In this document: positions 26,562 to 35,261 of the stretch, one piece after another | Layout of the letters: each line of letters opens with the position of its first letter | Numbering within the stretch: the first letter of the stretch is position 1 | Assembly: GCA_002163135.1 (NCBI GenBank) | Contig: MAAN01000022.1 | Coordinates: 216,094-280,093, forward strand | Origin: Alphaproteobacteria bacterium 46_93_T64 | Lineage (GTDB): Bacteria > Pseudomonadota > Alphaproteobacteria > Sneathiellales > Sneathiellaceae | Reading direction: 5' to 3' | Length of the DNA: 64,000 nucleotides | Made by a program: the position numbers and the translations under genes | The notes under the pieces: model-generated | Seen by the model: the letters and a program-made list of their open reading frames with translations, nothing else | What the model was told of the DNA's origin: nothing | Databases searched by the model: none

Positions 26562-27167
26562 ATGAACAAGATATCCTTGCTACCGCTTAGAAATGCAAAT
26601 GTGTCTCTTTCCATGCATTGGCCTGTTTTCTCTCCCCAGGAATGTGCGCAAATTTCGGCGCAAGCGGACGGTTCTCGGTGGCAAAGTAAGCTACCGGTTG
26701 GGCCAGGAAATGTTTCGGTGTTTCCAGATGCCACTGAAGCAAAACACATCGAGTTTCAAAAGTTGCCATTAGGTAAAAACGCTTATCCTTTGGACCAAAT
26801 CAACTTTGGTACAAGCCAAGTGAACTCTGACGGATGGCGGTTTGAGTTAACGGGTATTCCCGCAGATGATATGCCGTGGCTTGCTAGGCATAAAAAAGGA
26901 GAGAGCAAAGGTATTGAGTGGCAAGTTGATCTTGCTGAATCCTTCACATCGTCACGGAAGCTTTGCTTCATTGTACAACTGTCTGATTCCAATAGTTATG
27001 AGGGTGGAGATGTCATCCTGCACAACACGCCAGCACAAATAGAGGGGTACCGTGCACAAGGCTCGATTATTGTTTTCCCATCTTATTGGTTACATAAAGT
27101 CACACCAGTAACTAAAGGGACACGTCAATCGATTGTTGGCTGGATGCATGGGCATAGTTTCCGCTAA
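26562..27167 (+). CDS. 2OG-Fe(II) oxygenase-like paralogue lacking one iron ligand
   Basis: A 201-residue paralogue of the previous gene (shared 'DDMPW', 'SRKL', 'YEGGD', 'VFPSYWLHKV', 'IVGWMHG'). Where the neighbour has WHVD this one reads WQVD, so the first iron-ligand His is Gln121; Asp123, His178 and Arg188 are kept. The base change is CAT to CAA within codon 121. Without this ligand normal iron-dependent hydroxylation is unlikely, so it may be a partner, a regulator or a decayed copy; the uninterrupted frame and kept fold residues speak for function. The start has AGGACGCAAAAATG upstream. Confidence 0.85.
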   Translation: MNKISLLPLRNANVSLSMHWPVFSPQECAQISAQADGSRWQSKLPVGPGNVSVFPDATEAKHIEFQKLPLGKNAYPLDQINFGTSQVNSDGWRFELTGIPADDMPWLARHKKGESKGIEWQVDLAESFTSSRKLCFIVQLSDSNSYEGGDVILHNTPAQIEGYRAQGSIIVFPSYWLHKVTPVTKGTRQSIVGWMHGHSFR

Positions 27168-27172
27168 AGGGA

Positions 27173-28159
27173 TTAACCCCACAGCTTTGGGCTAACCGGA
27201 TGCATAACGCTATCATCAAATTGAATGCCGTTTGGGCGGTCTTTTTCAAGCAATAGAGGTCCGTCCAGATCGACAAAACGTGCAAACCCGCCCAATTGCA
27301 TAGCCGGTGCCATACCAAGGCTTGTTCCAAGCATGCAGCCAACCATAATGCCAAGTCCGAATTCTTTTGCGGCTTCGGCCAATTGCAGCGCTTCTGTTAA
27401 TCCGCCGGTTTTGTCCAACTTGATGTTGATATAATCATAATTAGCCGCAATCTGATCCAAGGTTGATGTGTCGTGGCAGCTTTCGTCAGCACAAATGGGA
27501 ACCGGACGTGCCATTTCGCCAAGGCTCATGTCACTTCCTGCCGGAAGGGGTTGTTCAATTAATTCAACACCAAGGTCCGCCATGGCAGGGAAATAATCTT
27601 CCATCATGCGCGCGTCCCAAGCCTCATTTGCATCAACGATCAATCGTGTTTTTGGAGCAGAGTTTCGAACAGCTGCAACGCGTTCAATGTCGCCATCACC
27701 GGCTAACTTTAGTTTGATCAACGGGCGGTGAGCATTGTGTCCTGCTGCAATGCCCATTTTTTCAGGTGTATCCAATGAAAGTGTATAGGCCGTGATAAGG
27801 GGGCCGGGCGCTGGAATGCCAGCCAGTTCATGAACGCTTTTACCTGTGAGTTTTGCTTCTAGATCCCACAAGGCACAGTCAACAGCGTTTCTTGCAGCAC
27901 CTGATGGTAACAGTGTTAAAAGGTCTATTCTGCCAGCACCATGAACAATAGCCTCGCGGATCGTGGAGATTTCATCAAGAACAGTGGAGGGACTTTCTCC
28001 GTAACGAGGATAGGGAACACATTCGCCCCGTCCTGTAACGCCGTCTTCATTAATTTCCACAACAACGACATCCGCAGCGGTTTTTACGCCGCGGCTGATC
28101 CGAAAGCTGCCACGAATAGGCCAGCTTTCCTGAAAGGCTACAAGCGTGCGTTTAGCCAT
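27173..28159 (-). CDS. dgcA: N-acetyl-D-glutamate racemase (enolase superfamily)
   Basis: A 328-residue muconate-cycloisomerase/dipeptide-epimerase-type enzyme. The catalytic acid-base Lys lies in 'PLIKLKLAG', metal ligands in 'VDANEAW', 'LIEQPLP' and 'CADESCH', and the second catalytic Lys in 'NIKLDKTGGL'. The neighbour upstream is DgcN; together they make up a pathway that converts D-glutamate to L-glutamate: DgcN acetylates D-Glu and DgcA racemises N-acetyl-D-Glu. The symbol rests on this pairing, because the superfamily alone would allow a dipeptide epimerase. Stop and start of the two genes touch (28159). Confidence 0.85.
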   Translation of the reverse strand: MAKRTLVAFQESWPIRGSFRISRGVKTAADVVVVEINEDGVTGRGECVPYPRYGESPSTVLDEISTIREAIVHGAGRIDLLTLLPSGAARNAVDCALWDLEAKLTGKSVHELAGIPAPGPLITAYTLSLDTPEKMGIAAGHNAHRPLIKLKLAGDGDIERVAAVRNSAPKTRLIVDANEAWDARMMEDYFPAMADLGVELIEQPLPAGSDMSLGEMARPVPICADESCHDTSTLDQIAANYDYINIKLDKTGGLTEALQLAEAAKEFGLGIMVGCMLGTSLGMAPAMQLGGFARFVDLDGPLLLEKDRPNGIQFDDSVMHPVSPKLWG

Positions 28160-29148
28160 TATAATGCATCTACTATGGAGGCGACACCCGTGCGGTAGGC
28201 GTCAACACATGGTAATTCGAATTCTGCTTCCAGATCTTTTAGAAGTTTATCGCCTTCTTCAACTGACAAGCCAGATGTGTTGACACTGATCCCAACAAAG
28301 CGTGCATTCTTATTTGTCAGGCGCGCAGTCACGAGATTAAGTTCCATGCATTCTTTCAAGTCTGGTAAAGGCTGATGGGGAATGCCCCGCATATGTTTCC
28401 TTGTGGGTTCGTGGCAAAGAATAAGAGCATCTGCTTGCGCGCCATGGAGGAGACCAAGGCTAACACCAGCGAAAGAGGGATGGAACAAAGATCCCTGGCC
28501 TTCAATAATATCCCAGTGATCGTCATCATTTTCTGGGGACAAGACTTCTACGGCACCAGATATAAAATCAGCGACAACAGCATCAATTGAAATGCCAGTA
28601 CCTGCAATGAAAATGCCGGTTTGTCCTGTCGCACGAAAATCAGATTTTATACCGCGTGCTTTCATTTCTTTTTCGATGGCCAAGGTCGTGTACATTTTGC
28701 CCACAGAACAGTCAGTCCCGACAGCAAGCAGGCGCTTTCCAGTACGGGGTGTCCCTTTTCCTGTAGGGACATCTTCGCTCGGATGTCTTACGTCATAAAG
28801 ATTTCGGCCAAGTTGATCGGCAGCTTGTTCAAGTTCCGGAATGGAAGACAGACGAATGTGAAGGCCGCTCGCAATATCCATGCCCGCTTCCATGGCTTCA
28901 ATTACGCTTTTAATCCAGTGTTCTGGTAGGAAGCCACCAGAATTCACTATCCCAATAACCATTGTTTTGGCCCCATTCTTTGCGGCTTCCTCAATGGAAA
29001 TATCTTTAATTCCCAGATCGGCCTGACAATTGGGCAGGCGCATTTGGCCAAGGCACCAGTCTGGGCGCCAATCAACAATACCTTGAGCCGTTTTTGCGCC
29101 AAGCTGGTCTGGAACGTCTCCAAGAAACATTAAATATGGATGTTGCAT
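28159..29148 (-). CDS. dgcN: D-glutamate N-acetyltransferase DgcN (DUF1611 family)
   Basis: A 329-residue P-loop fold protein. 'LAVGTDCSVGKMYTTLAIEKE' contains the nucleotide-binding loop, and 'ATGQTGIFIAGTGISIDAVVADFISG' and 'DIIEGQGSLFHPSFAGVSLGLLHG' are the marks of DUF1611. It acetylates D-glutamate as the first step of its breakdown. The ATG at 29148 was chosen because it starts the conserved 'PYLMFLGDVPD' and lies four bases after the preceding stop; a longer frame reaches 29232 but overlaps the upstream gene. It sits between the racemase and a gamma-carbonic-anhydrase-like gene. Confidence 0.85.
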   Translation of the reverse strand: MQHPYLMFLGDVPDQLGAKTAQGIVDWRPDWCLGQMRLPNCQADLGIKDISIEEAAKNGAKTMVIGIVNSGGFLPEHWIKSVIEAMEAGMDIASGLHIRLSSIPELEQAADQLGRNLYDVRHPSEDVPTGKGTPRTGKRLLAVGTDCSVGKMYTTLAIEKEMKARGIKSDFRATGQTGIFIAGTGISIDAVVADFISGAVEVLSPENDDDHWDIIEGQGSLFHPSFAGVSLGLLHGAQADALILCHEPTRKHMRGIPHQPLPDLKECMELNLVTARLTNKNARFVGISVNTSGLSVEEGDKLLKDLEAEFELPCVDAYRTGVASIVDAL

Positions 29149-29152
29149 GATT

Positions 29153-29767
29153 TTATGAAATTGCCACAGAGGCAATATTCCCTTCCGCTTCGAGTTGCTG
29201 TTGTTCCGCGCGTAGTTTTTCGATTTCATCATTCATGGCAGTCATGCAAGTCTCGCTTGCCCATTCCCGGTGTTGGTCCTTCGTAAAGGCAACAGCGTTC
29301 CGGTAATACATAAATGCGTTTAATTTACACCGCGCATAGTTATTTTGTGTTCGAACGACCTTGCCAGGCGTCCCCATAACAATGGAATTATCTGGAATTA
29401 CAGTGCCTTCACGTAGGAACGTATGCCCCGCGATAATACAATTATCTCCGATGACGCACCCATCCATAATCGTACTGTTAATGCCGATTAGGCAGTTGTC
29501 ACCAATTGTGCAGCCATGGATGGTGCAATGGTGAGTGATAGAGCAATGCGCGCCGATATGGGTTCCAGTGGTATCCCCGACATGAATCATCGCGAAATCC
29601 TGAATATTTGTGTAGTCGCCAATGGTCACTTCTCGAGCTTCAGCTCGGATAACCGAGTAAGGCCACATAGAGGCACCTTCACCAATAGAAACTTTTCCAT
29701 AAATCAAAGTAGAAGGGTGGATAAAGGCGGCTTTATTAACGCTTACGTCCTCACCAAATCTGCTCAT
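29153..29767 (-). CDS. Gamma-carbonic-anhydrase-like left-handed beta-helix protein
   Basis: A 204-residue hexapeptide-repeat protein. Zinc-ligand histidines are in the family pattern 'IQDFAMIHVGD', 'IGAHCSITHHCTIHGC', and the Gln/Arg pair is in 'YSVIRAE' and 'NIQDFA'. The C-terminal third is helical. PaaY/CaiE-like members are thioesterases or accessory proteins, others are active carbonic anhydrases; both remain possible. It is the first gene of the dgcN-dgcA group, four bases apart. Confidence 0.85.
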   Translation of the reverse strand: MSRFGEDVSVNKAAFIHPSTLIYGKVSIGEGASMWPYSVIRAEAREVTIGDYTNIQDFAMIHVGDTTGTHIGAHCSITHHCTIHGCTIGDNCLIGINSTIMDGCVIGDNCIIAGHTFLREGTVIPDNSIVMGTPGKVVRTQNNYARCKLNAFMYYRNAVAFTKDQHREWASETCMTAMNDEIEKLRAEQQQLEAEGNIASVAIS

Positions 29768-29929
29768 GGGTATCCCTTATACCTTTTAAATTCAGGCTGT
29801 TTTTTAAACACATAAATTCTCCCAATCTTTGATGGGATTACTTTACGGTATTTTATCAGGATGTGAAGGGAGGTCAAATAGATGTTATCAGGAAGTGTTT
29901 GTCGTTGTTACTTAATTTCGTTGTGTTGT

Positions 29930-31711
29930 TCAGGTTGCTACTGCCCAAGGTGAGCTTATGAGCCAGTTTTCCAAAGTTTCTTTTTCCACTGGACGGCTCA
30001 TGTAATATCCTTGCGCGACATGGCATCCCAACCCTGCAAGCATATACCAAGTTTCCCGGTCTTCAACGCCTTCAGCAACAACAGAAAGATCCAGATTGCG
30101 CGCCAATTCAAGAAGTGTTCTGACAATAACGGCATCATCCGATACTGTATTCATGTTCAGGACAAAGCTTTTATCAATCTTAATCTCATCTACTGGCAAT
30201 TTGCGAATATAAGCGAGAGATGTGTAGCCAGTTCCAAAATCGTCAATGGAAACTTTTACGCCTAGATCGTGGAGCCGATTAACGACGTCAGTCGCACGAA
30301 CCACGTCTGAGATAATAGCGCTCTCTGTAATTTCGAGTTTTAGAAGTTCGGCTGGAAAACCGGCTTGTTCAAGCAATCTGTTGACGATATCTGGGAAGAT
30401 CGGGTTGTGCAATAATAGGGCTGAAATGTTTACAGAAACAGTTAAGCGGTTTCCATTGCTCAACCATTCAGCACCTTGTTTGATAGCGACATCGAGGACC
30501 CATCGAGTAAGTGGTTCAATACTGCCAGATCCCTCTGCAAGGGGGATAAAATTATCTGGAAATAGGAGGCCTTTTTTCGGGTGCTGCCAACGGACGAGAG
30601 CTTCAACACCAATAATTGTGCTGTCGTGCATTCGGATCATTGGTTGATAATGAAGACGCAATTGATTTGCTTCGATTGCATCTGGTAATTCTTGTGAAAG
30701 CTTAAGCTGCTGGCGTCTTTCAGCATCTTCTTGCTTTGTATACACCATGAAGCGGTTTTTATCGCGCTTTGCAGCGTATAGTGCCGACATCGCTTTATGA
30801 AGGAGCGTATCAGGATCGTCGTCGTCTTCCAGCTTTGCAATGCCCATCGTTGCACTCAAGGATGTTGCTTGACCGTCTAAATAATAGGGTTGGCGTAATT
30901 CATGAGATAACCTTGCGGCAATTGTTGTGTCAGATATTTTTGACAAACCCCGCCCAAACAGGAGTAACGCAAATTCGTCATCTCCCAGGCGACCGACAAT
31001 CGACCCTTCAGGTGCGAATTGTATAAGGCGTTCGGCAACGGTGGATAGAACAAGATCACCAAAGGCATGACCCTTGCTTTCGTTCAATCCTTTAAAGCTA
31101 TCAATGTCCAGAATGATGAGAGATACTGCGGTGTTTTTTGCCTGAGCTTGACCAGTGATTTCTTCAAGTTTGATTTTGAAATTTGTGCGGCTTATCAGTG
31201 ATGTCAGTTGATCGTATGCATGCGCAGATTTCTGACTGTTTTGTTTCTCTGTCGATTGGGCGTACAGACTTCGAAGGCGACCTGCGTGAATGACGCTGGC
31301 GCTCAAACGATCCATTGTTAAATCTTCAAATGCAATGCAATCTGCAGCGCCGTGCAGCATTAACTCAGCCGGGCCATCAACAACAATAATAGATAGATGT
31401 GGTGTTGCTTGAGAGTAAGTCTCCAGCAAATCAAGTGTCGTATTGTGGCCAATCTCATAATTTACGAAGATGTATTGTGTGTGGTTCTCTTCAATTTTTT
31501 TTATGAAGTCATTATCAGGTTGAGAAAAGGTACCGCATACAGAGGTAGCAAGCAAAGTGAGCTTGCTTGTCACCCTGCTACCTGTTTCCAGTACAAGAGG
31601 GAACATGTTGTGAACATCAAGCCGCGATGAGGTTTCACCGCTGATGTTACGCCTAGTAGCCCAGCGTTTAGCTAGGGGGAATGCCAGTGATGTTGTTCCA
31701 ACTGAAATCAA
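29930..31711 (-). CDS. EAL-domain c-di-GMP phosphodiesterase with degenerate GGDEF
   Basis: A 593-residue protein in three parts: a receiver-like N-terminus (about 45-150) without the phosphoryl-acceptor Asp, a GGDEF domain (165-325) and an EAL domain (340-590). The GGDEF site reads GRLGDDEFALL, so the second Gly is Asp (residues 243-247), and cyclase activity is doubtful. The EAL site is intact: EALVRW (370), DDFGTGYTS (490) and KIDKSF (511). I expect a c-di-GMP phosphodiesterase, perhaps GTP-stimulated through the GGDEF part. The start is weak: the first codon at 31711 is TTG without a good ribosome-binding site, and the next ATG (31606) would remove part of the receiver-like region. Confidence 0.88.
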   Translation of the reverse strand: MISVGTTSLAFPLAKRWATRRNISGETSSRLDVHNMFPLVLETGSRVTSKLTLLATSVCGTFSQPDNDFIKKIEENHTQYIFVNYEIGHNTTLDLLETYSQATPHLSIIVVDGPAELMLHGAADCIAFEDLTMDRLSASVIHAGRLRSLYAQSTEKQNSQKSAHAYDQLTSLISRTNFKIKLEEITGQAQAKNTAVSLIILDIDSFKGLNESKGHAFGDLVLSTVAERLIQFAPEGSIVGRLGDDEFALLLFGRGLSKISDTTIAARLSHELRQPYYLDGQATSLSATMGIAKLEDDDDPDTLLHKAMSALYAAKRDKNRFMVYTKQEDAERRQQLKLSQELPDAIEANQLRLHYQPMIRMHDSTIIGVEALVRWQHPKKGLLFPDNFIPLAEGSGSIEPLTRWVLDVAIKQGAEWLSNGNRLTVSVNISALLLHNPIFPDIVNRLLEQAGFPAELLKLEITESAIISDVVRATDVVNRLHDLGVKVSIDDFGTGYTSLAYIRKLPVDEIKIDKSFVLNMNTVSDDAVIVRTLLELARNLDLSVVAEGVEDRETWYMLAGLGCHVAQGYYMSRPVEKETLENWLISSPWAVAT

Positions 31712-32031
31712 AATTTTGCTCTACTGTAAGGACTGACTGAACAGGACGTAGATCTATCCCGATATCGCGCCACAATAAAAGATAGTGAGTAAAGAAGGTC
31801 TTAATCTTTTCGCTAAAGTTGAAGAAAAATTTTTGAGAATAATAAAAGGAGAAAGTCGAACAATGTAGCTGGCACCAAAATTAGCCAATATTCGTTTGTG
31901 CCTGGAAGCCGTTTCTATGCAACAAATGTTTCTATTTTGTCTTTATGATTCATTTGTTGCGTAAAAATTATTTGGGGAGTAGGGTCTATGAGAGAATGAA
32001 ATAAACCAACTTCGTAAGAAATTGACTGCAG
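31712..32031. other. Divergent regulatory region upstream of the RpiR operon
   Basis: 320 AT-rich bases between the EAL gene and the RpiR regulator. No gene was seen. The main element is an inverted repeat about 70 bases before the RpiR start (listed separately). A run of AT-rich sequence at 31955-31975 could hold a promoter, but no confident box pair is present. Confidence 0.4.
31919..31960. promoter_or_regulatory. Inverted repeat, candidate RpiR operator
   Basis: Perfect 10-base arms GCAACAAATG (31919-31928) and CATTTGTTGC (31951-31960) with a 22-base spacer. The next outer pair is a T/G match and the one after A/T. It lies 71 bases before the regulator start, where an autoregulatory operator would be expected. 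It is not followed by a T-tract in either direction, so a terminator is unlikely. Confidence 0.5.
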
Positions 32032-32910
32032 ATGGCTTCAAACGATAAAACAAATTTGTTGGTGGAAATCGAAGCCAATTTTGATGGATTGAGCCCGCAG
32101 TTAAAAGTAGCGGCAAGATATATATTGAGCTCCCCTGACGATGTGGCAGTTTATTCCATGAGGGAAATTGCAAGCAGGGCATCGGTGCAACCCTCTACAA
32201 TGCTTCGCTTGGCAAATAAATTGAATTACGGTACGTACAACGATTTTAGGGACGCATTTCGAAAAAGACTTTCAGCCCCCTCAACCGGCTATGCCGCACG
32301 TGCAAGAAGCCTGCAAATGAGGCAGACTGAAGCCGATGGCAACAGCCTGATATCGGAGATGGTTGAGGCTGAACAGTATAATATACAAACAACGTTTGAC
32401 CGGATAGCTGACGAAGATTTTTCTGCTGTAGCAACTCGGGTCGTTAACGCTGAAACCCTTTATATCGTTGGTTTAAGGAAATGTTTTTCGCTGGCGACAT
32501 TCTTCCACTACGCAACTCGAGTTTTTGTTAAAAGAGCGCATCTTGTAACGGGTGCCGCTGGAATGTTTCGTGAAGAAATCTCGCAAATAAATAAGGGCGA
32601 TGTTGTTCTTGCTATTGCCTTTGATCCCTACACTTTTGAAACAGTGGAAGCGGTTAAGGTTGCGAGAGCGGTTGGAGCAACGATTGTCGTTGTAACAGAT
32701 AGTAATGTATCCCCGTTGGCCAGAGACGCAGATCATGCTTTTATTGCAGCCAATCGCAGTCCTTCCTTTTATCGCTCGTTGTCCGGTGCGCTAATGATTT
32801 TGCAAACGTTAATCGCAGCGATTGTGACGGAGCTGGGAGAGCCCGCAGTTAAGGCGCTTGACGGGTCTGATCAACGGCTTCGCGATCATCAAACTTATTG
32901 GAAAAACTAG
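32032..32910 (+). CDS. MurR/RpiR-family transcriptional regulator
   Basis: A 292-residue regulator with an N-terminal helix-turn-helix (MREIASRASVQPSTMLRLAN, about 43-62) and a C-terminal SIS domain ('LYIVGLRKCFSLATFFHYAT', 'GDVVLAIAFDPYTFETVEAV', 'TDSNVSPLARDADHAF'), which binds phosphosugars or other effectors. It is the first gene of the aminotransferase-BKACE-TRAP locus and the next start follows its stop by eight bases, so it is likely the local regulator. RpiR proteins beside amino-acid catabolic genes often sense a non-sugar; the effector here is unknown. Confidence 0.92.
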   Translation: MASNDKTNLLVEIEANFDGLSPQLKVAARYILSSPDDVAVYSMREIASRASVQPSTMLRLANKLNYGTYNDFRDAFRKRLSAPSTGYAARARSLQMRQTEADGNSLISEMVEAEQYNIQTTFDRIADEDFSAVATRVVNAETLYIVGLRKCFSLATFFHYATRVFVKRAHLVTGAAGMFREEISQINKGDVVLAIAFDPYTFETVEAVKVARAVGATIVVVTDSNVSPLARDADHAFIAANRSPSFYRSLSGALMILQTLIAAIVTELGEPAVKALDGSDQRLRDHQTYWKN

Positions 32911-32918
32911 GCTTTAAT

Positions 32919-34244
32919 ATGACAAAAGTATTTCACAGAGCCCCAAATGCCACGTATCCAGTCGCAACCCATGGCGAGGGTGCCTATATTTTTGATACCT
33001 CTGGTAAAAAATATCTGGACGCCTGTGGTGGGGCCGCTGTTTCTTGTCTTGGACATAGCAATCAATCGGTAAACGACGCCATCAAAACGCAACTTGAAAA
33101 GATCTCGTTTGCACATACTGGGTTTTTTACTAATCCGGCAGTAGAAGAATTGGCCGAATTTTTGGTTGCGAGGGCGCCTGGAGACCTAGATAGCGTCTAT
33201 TTTGTATCTGGTGGATCGGAAGCCGTAGAAGCTGGGTTGAAGCTTGCGCGACAATACTTTTTGGAGCGTGGTGAGACCAAACGAACACGTTTCATTTCTC
33301 GGCGGCAAAGTTATCACGGAAACACTTTGGGGGCCCTTTCTGCAGGCGGAAATGAATGGCGAAAAGAGCCCTACGCACCCTTGTTAATGCCTGTAGCGCT
33401 GATCTCCCCTTGCTATGCCTACAGAGAGCAGCGCGCGGAGGAAAGTGAATTCGAATTTGGTCAACGGGTTGCCAATGAATTGGAGGCAGCGATACTTGAG
33501 GCTGGACCTGAAACAGTTTGCGCATTCATTTGCGAGCCAGTTGTAGGGGCAACTCTTGGTGCTGTCTCTCCTGTTCCCGGGTACTTTAAGCGTATTCGTG
33601 AAATTTGCGATAAGTATGGGGTCTTGCTTATTCTGGACGAGGTTATGTGTGGCATGGGCCGTACCGGCTCGCTATTTGCAATTGAGCAAGAAGATATTTC
33701 ACCAGACATTCTTGTAACGGCAAAAGGACTGGGGGCAGGTTATCAACCGATAGGCGCGATGATGGCCTCTAAGGAAATTTTTGAAACGATCCGTCAGGGA
33801 ACGGGATTTTTTCAACACGGCCATACGTATATGGGGCATCCGCTGGCGTGTGCTGCCTCACTTGCTGTACAAAAATATATTGTGGAAAACGACCTCATTG
33901 AAAATGTTGTTTCAAAAGGCGTTGAGCTCATTAATGCGCTGGAAAGTGAATTTGGACAGCATCCTCATGTCGGCGATATTCGTGGACGGGGATTATTTCA
34001 AGGGCTGGAGCTGGTTCAGGACAGGGAAACTAAACAACCGTTTGATCCATCGCTCAAGTTACATGCTCAAGTGAAATCAGCAGCGATGGAAGCTGGACTG
34101 ATGTGTTATCCCATGGGCGGAACAGTTGATGGGAGAACTGGAGATCATATTCTTCTCGCACCTCCCTTTATTGTTACATCCGATCAAATCGATGAAATCG
34201 TGAGTAAGTTGACGTTGGCACTTAAGAGCGTTCTACCCGCTTAA
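32919..34244 (+). CDS. Class III PLP-dependent aminotransferase (omega-aminotransferase type)
   Basis: A 441-residue fold-type I enzyme. The PLP-stacking region 'SRRQSYHGNTLGALSAGG', the Asp holding the pyridine nitrogen in 'LILDEVMCGMGRTG' and the Schiff-base Lys in 'TAKGLGAGYQPIGAMM' are all present. Class III members move the amino group of omega-, beta- or alpha-amino acids and amines to a keto acid. The ATG at 32919 directly follows the RpiR gene; an upstream TTG frame at 32898 overlaps that gene. Five bases after it the BKACE gene begins, so the two enzymes should be made together and act in sequence. Confidence 0.93.
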   Translation: MTKVFHRAPNATYPVATHGEGAYIFDTSGKKYLDACGGAAVSCLGHSNQSVNDAIKTQLEKISFAHTGFFTNPAVEELAEFLVARAPGDLDSVYFVSGGSEAVEAGLKLARQYFLERGETKRTRFISRRQSYHGNTLGALSAGGNEWRKEPYAPLLMPVALISPCYAYREQRAEESEFEFGQRVANELEAAILEAGPETVCAFICEPVVGATLGAVSPVPGYFKRIREICDKYGVLLILDEVMCGMGRTGSLFAIEQEDISPDILVTAKGLGAGYQPIGAMMASKEIFETIRQGTGFFQHGHTYMGHPLACAASLAVQKYIVENDLIENVVSKGVELINALESEFGQHPHVGDIRGRGLFQGLELVQDRETKQPFDPSLKLHAQVKSAAMEAGLMCYPMGGTVDGRTGDHILLAPPFIVTSDQIDEIVSKLTLALKSVLPA

Positions 34245-34249
34245 ATCAG

Positions 34250-35077
34250 ATGAACGTGGAAGATATTAAATTGGAACCCTTAATCGTTACTGTTGCCCCG
34301 AATGGCGCCCGAAAAACAAAAAAAGACCATGACCGGTTGCCAATTACGCCTGAAGAACTGGCTGTTGAAGCGCACACCTGTATGATGGCGGGTGCTTCAA
34401 TGATCCATCTACATGTTCGCGGTGACAAAGATGAACATTCATTGGATGTTGGGCGTTATCGTGAAGCGATGGCCGCAATCAACGACAAATGTGGCGATGC
34501 TCTCCTTATTCAGGCGACAACTGAGGCCGTAGGTATGTATTCAGCGTACCAACAAATGGCGATGGTTCGTGATTTAGTGCCGCCATCGGCATCTCTTGCT
34601 ATTCGTGAGTTAGTACCGGACGGTGGTGAGCGGGCAGCAACAGCCTTTTTCCACGAATTGGCAGAATTGGAGATACTCCCTCACTATATTCTGTATTCAG
34701 ATGAGGACGTTAAGCGTTTCAACGATTTGCGGAAACGTGGCGTGATTCCGGATACCAAGGCGTTTTTGCTGTTTGTTCTTGGGCGTTACACTGAAAATCA
34801 AACCTCCCATCCACGCGATATATTACCTTTTTTAAGAGCGACGGATAATCGCGACGCTTGGTCTGTCTGTGCGTTTGGCCCGCTTGAACATGCGGCTGCA
34901 AGTGCAGCTATTGCATTAGGGGGCCACGTCAGGGTAGGGTTTGAAAATAATATGTTTTTGAAAGACGGTAGTTTGGCTCGCAGCAATGCGGATTTGATTA
35001 CACAAATAAGTCAGGTTTCTGCAGTAGTTGGGCGCCCTGTTGGCGGTGCTACTGATATAAAAAACATAGTAATCTAG
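34250..35077 (+). CDS. Beta-keto acid cleavage enzyme (BKACE / DUF849 family)
   Basis: A 275-residue TIM-barrel zinc enzyme. The zinc motif 'MIHLHVRG' (His-x-His) is at about 46-53, with 'ATTEAVGM', 'SLAIRELVP' and 'CAFGPLEHAAASAAIALGGHVRVGFENN' following as in 3-keto-5-aminohexanoate cleavage enzymes (Kce). The family condenses a beta-keto acid with acetyl-CoA to give acetoacetate and a new CoA ester. Many relatives read HLHVRD; here the position after Arg is Gly, with Asp next. Substrate specificity differs greatly inside the family and cannot be read off. It is coupled to the aminotransferase, which would supply the keto acid. Confidence 0.9.
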   Translation: MNVEDIKLEPLIVTVAPNGARKTKKDHDRLPITPEELAVEAHTCMMAGASMIHLHVRGDKDEHSLDVGRYREAMAAINDKCGDALLIQATTEAVGMYSAYQQMAMVRDLVPPSASLAIRELVPDGGERAATAFFHELAELEILPHYILYSDEDVKRFNDLRKRGVIPDTKAFLLFVLGRYTENQTSHPRDILPFLRATDNRDAWSVCAFGPLEHAAASAAIALGGHVRVGFENNMFLKDGSLARSNADLITQISQVSAVVGRPVGGATDIKNIVI

Positions 35078-35261
35078 TAGTATAGTATTGAATTTTATTG
35101 GCTTTTCATTCGTGACGAGTTGATTTGAATTTCCTCAAGGCCTAATGCAGGCTTTTGGGAGAAAAGGGTCCTTTACTAATATGATTTTGGTGAAGGAAAA
35201 CTAATTCAGAGGCATCTAATTCAAGGTGCCCTGATGCATTAGACAGGTTGAGGAGAAAAAA

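Noticed and set aside
35201..35223. Direct repeat CTAATTCA twice, 15 bases apart, upstream of TAXI gene
   Set aside because: Eight AT-rich bases are too short to separate from chance in this base composition.
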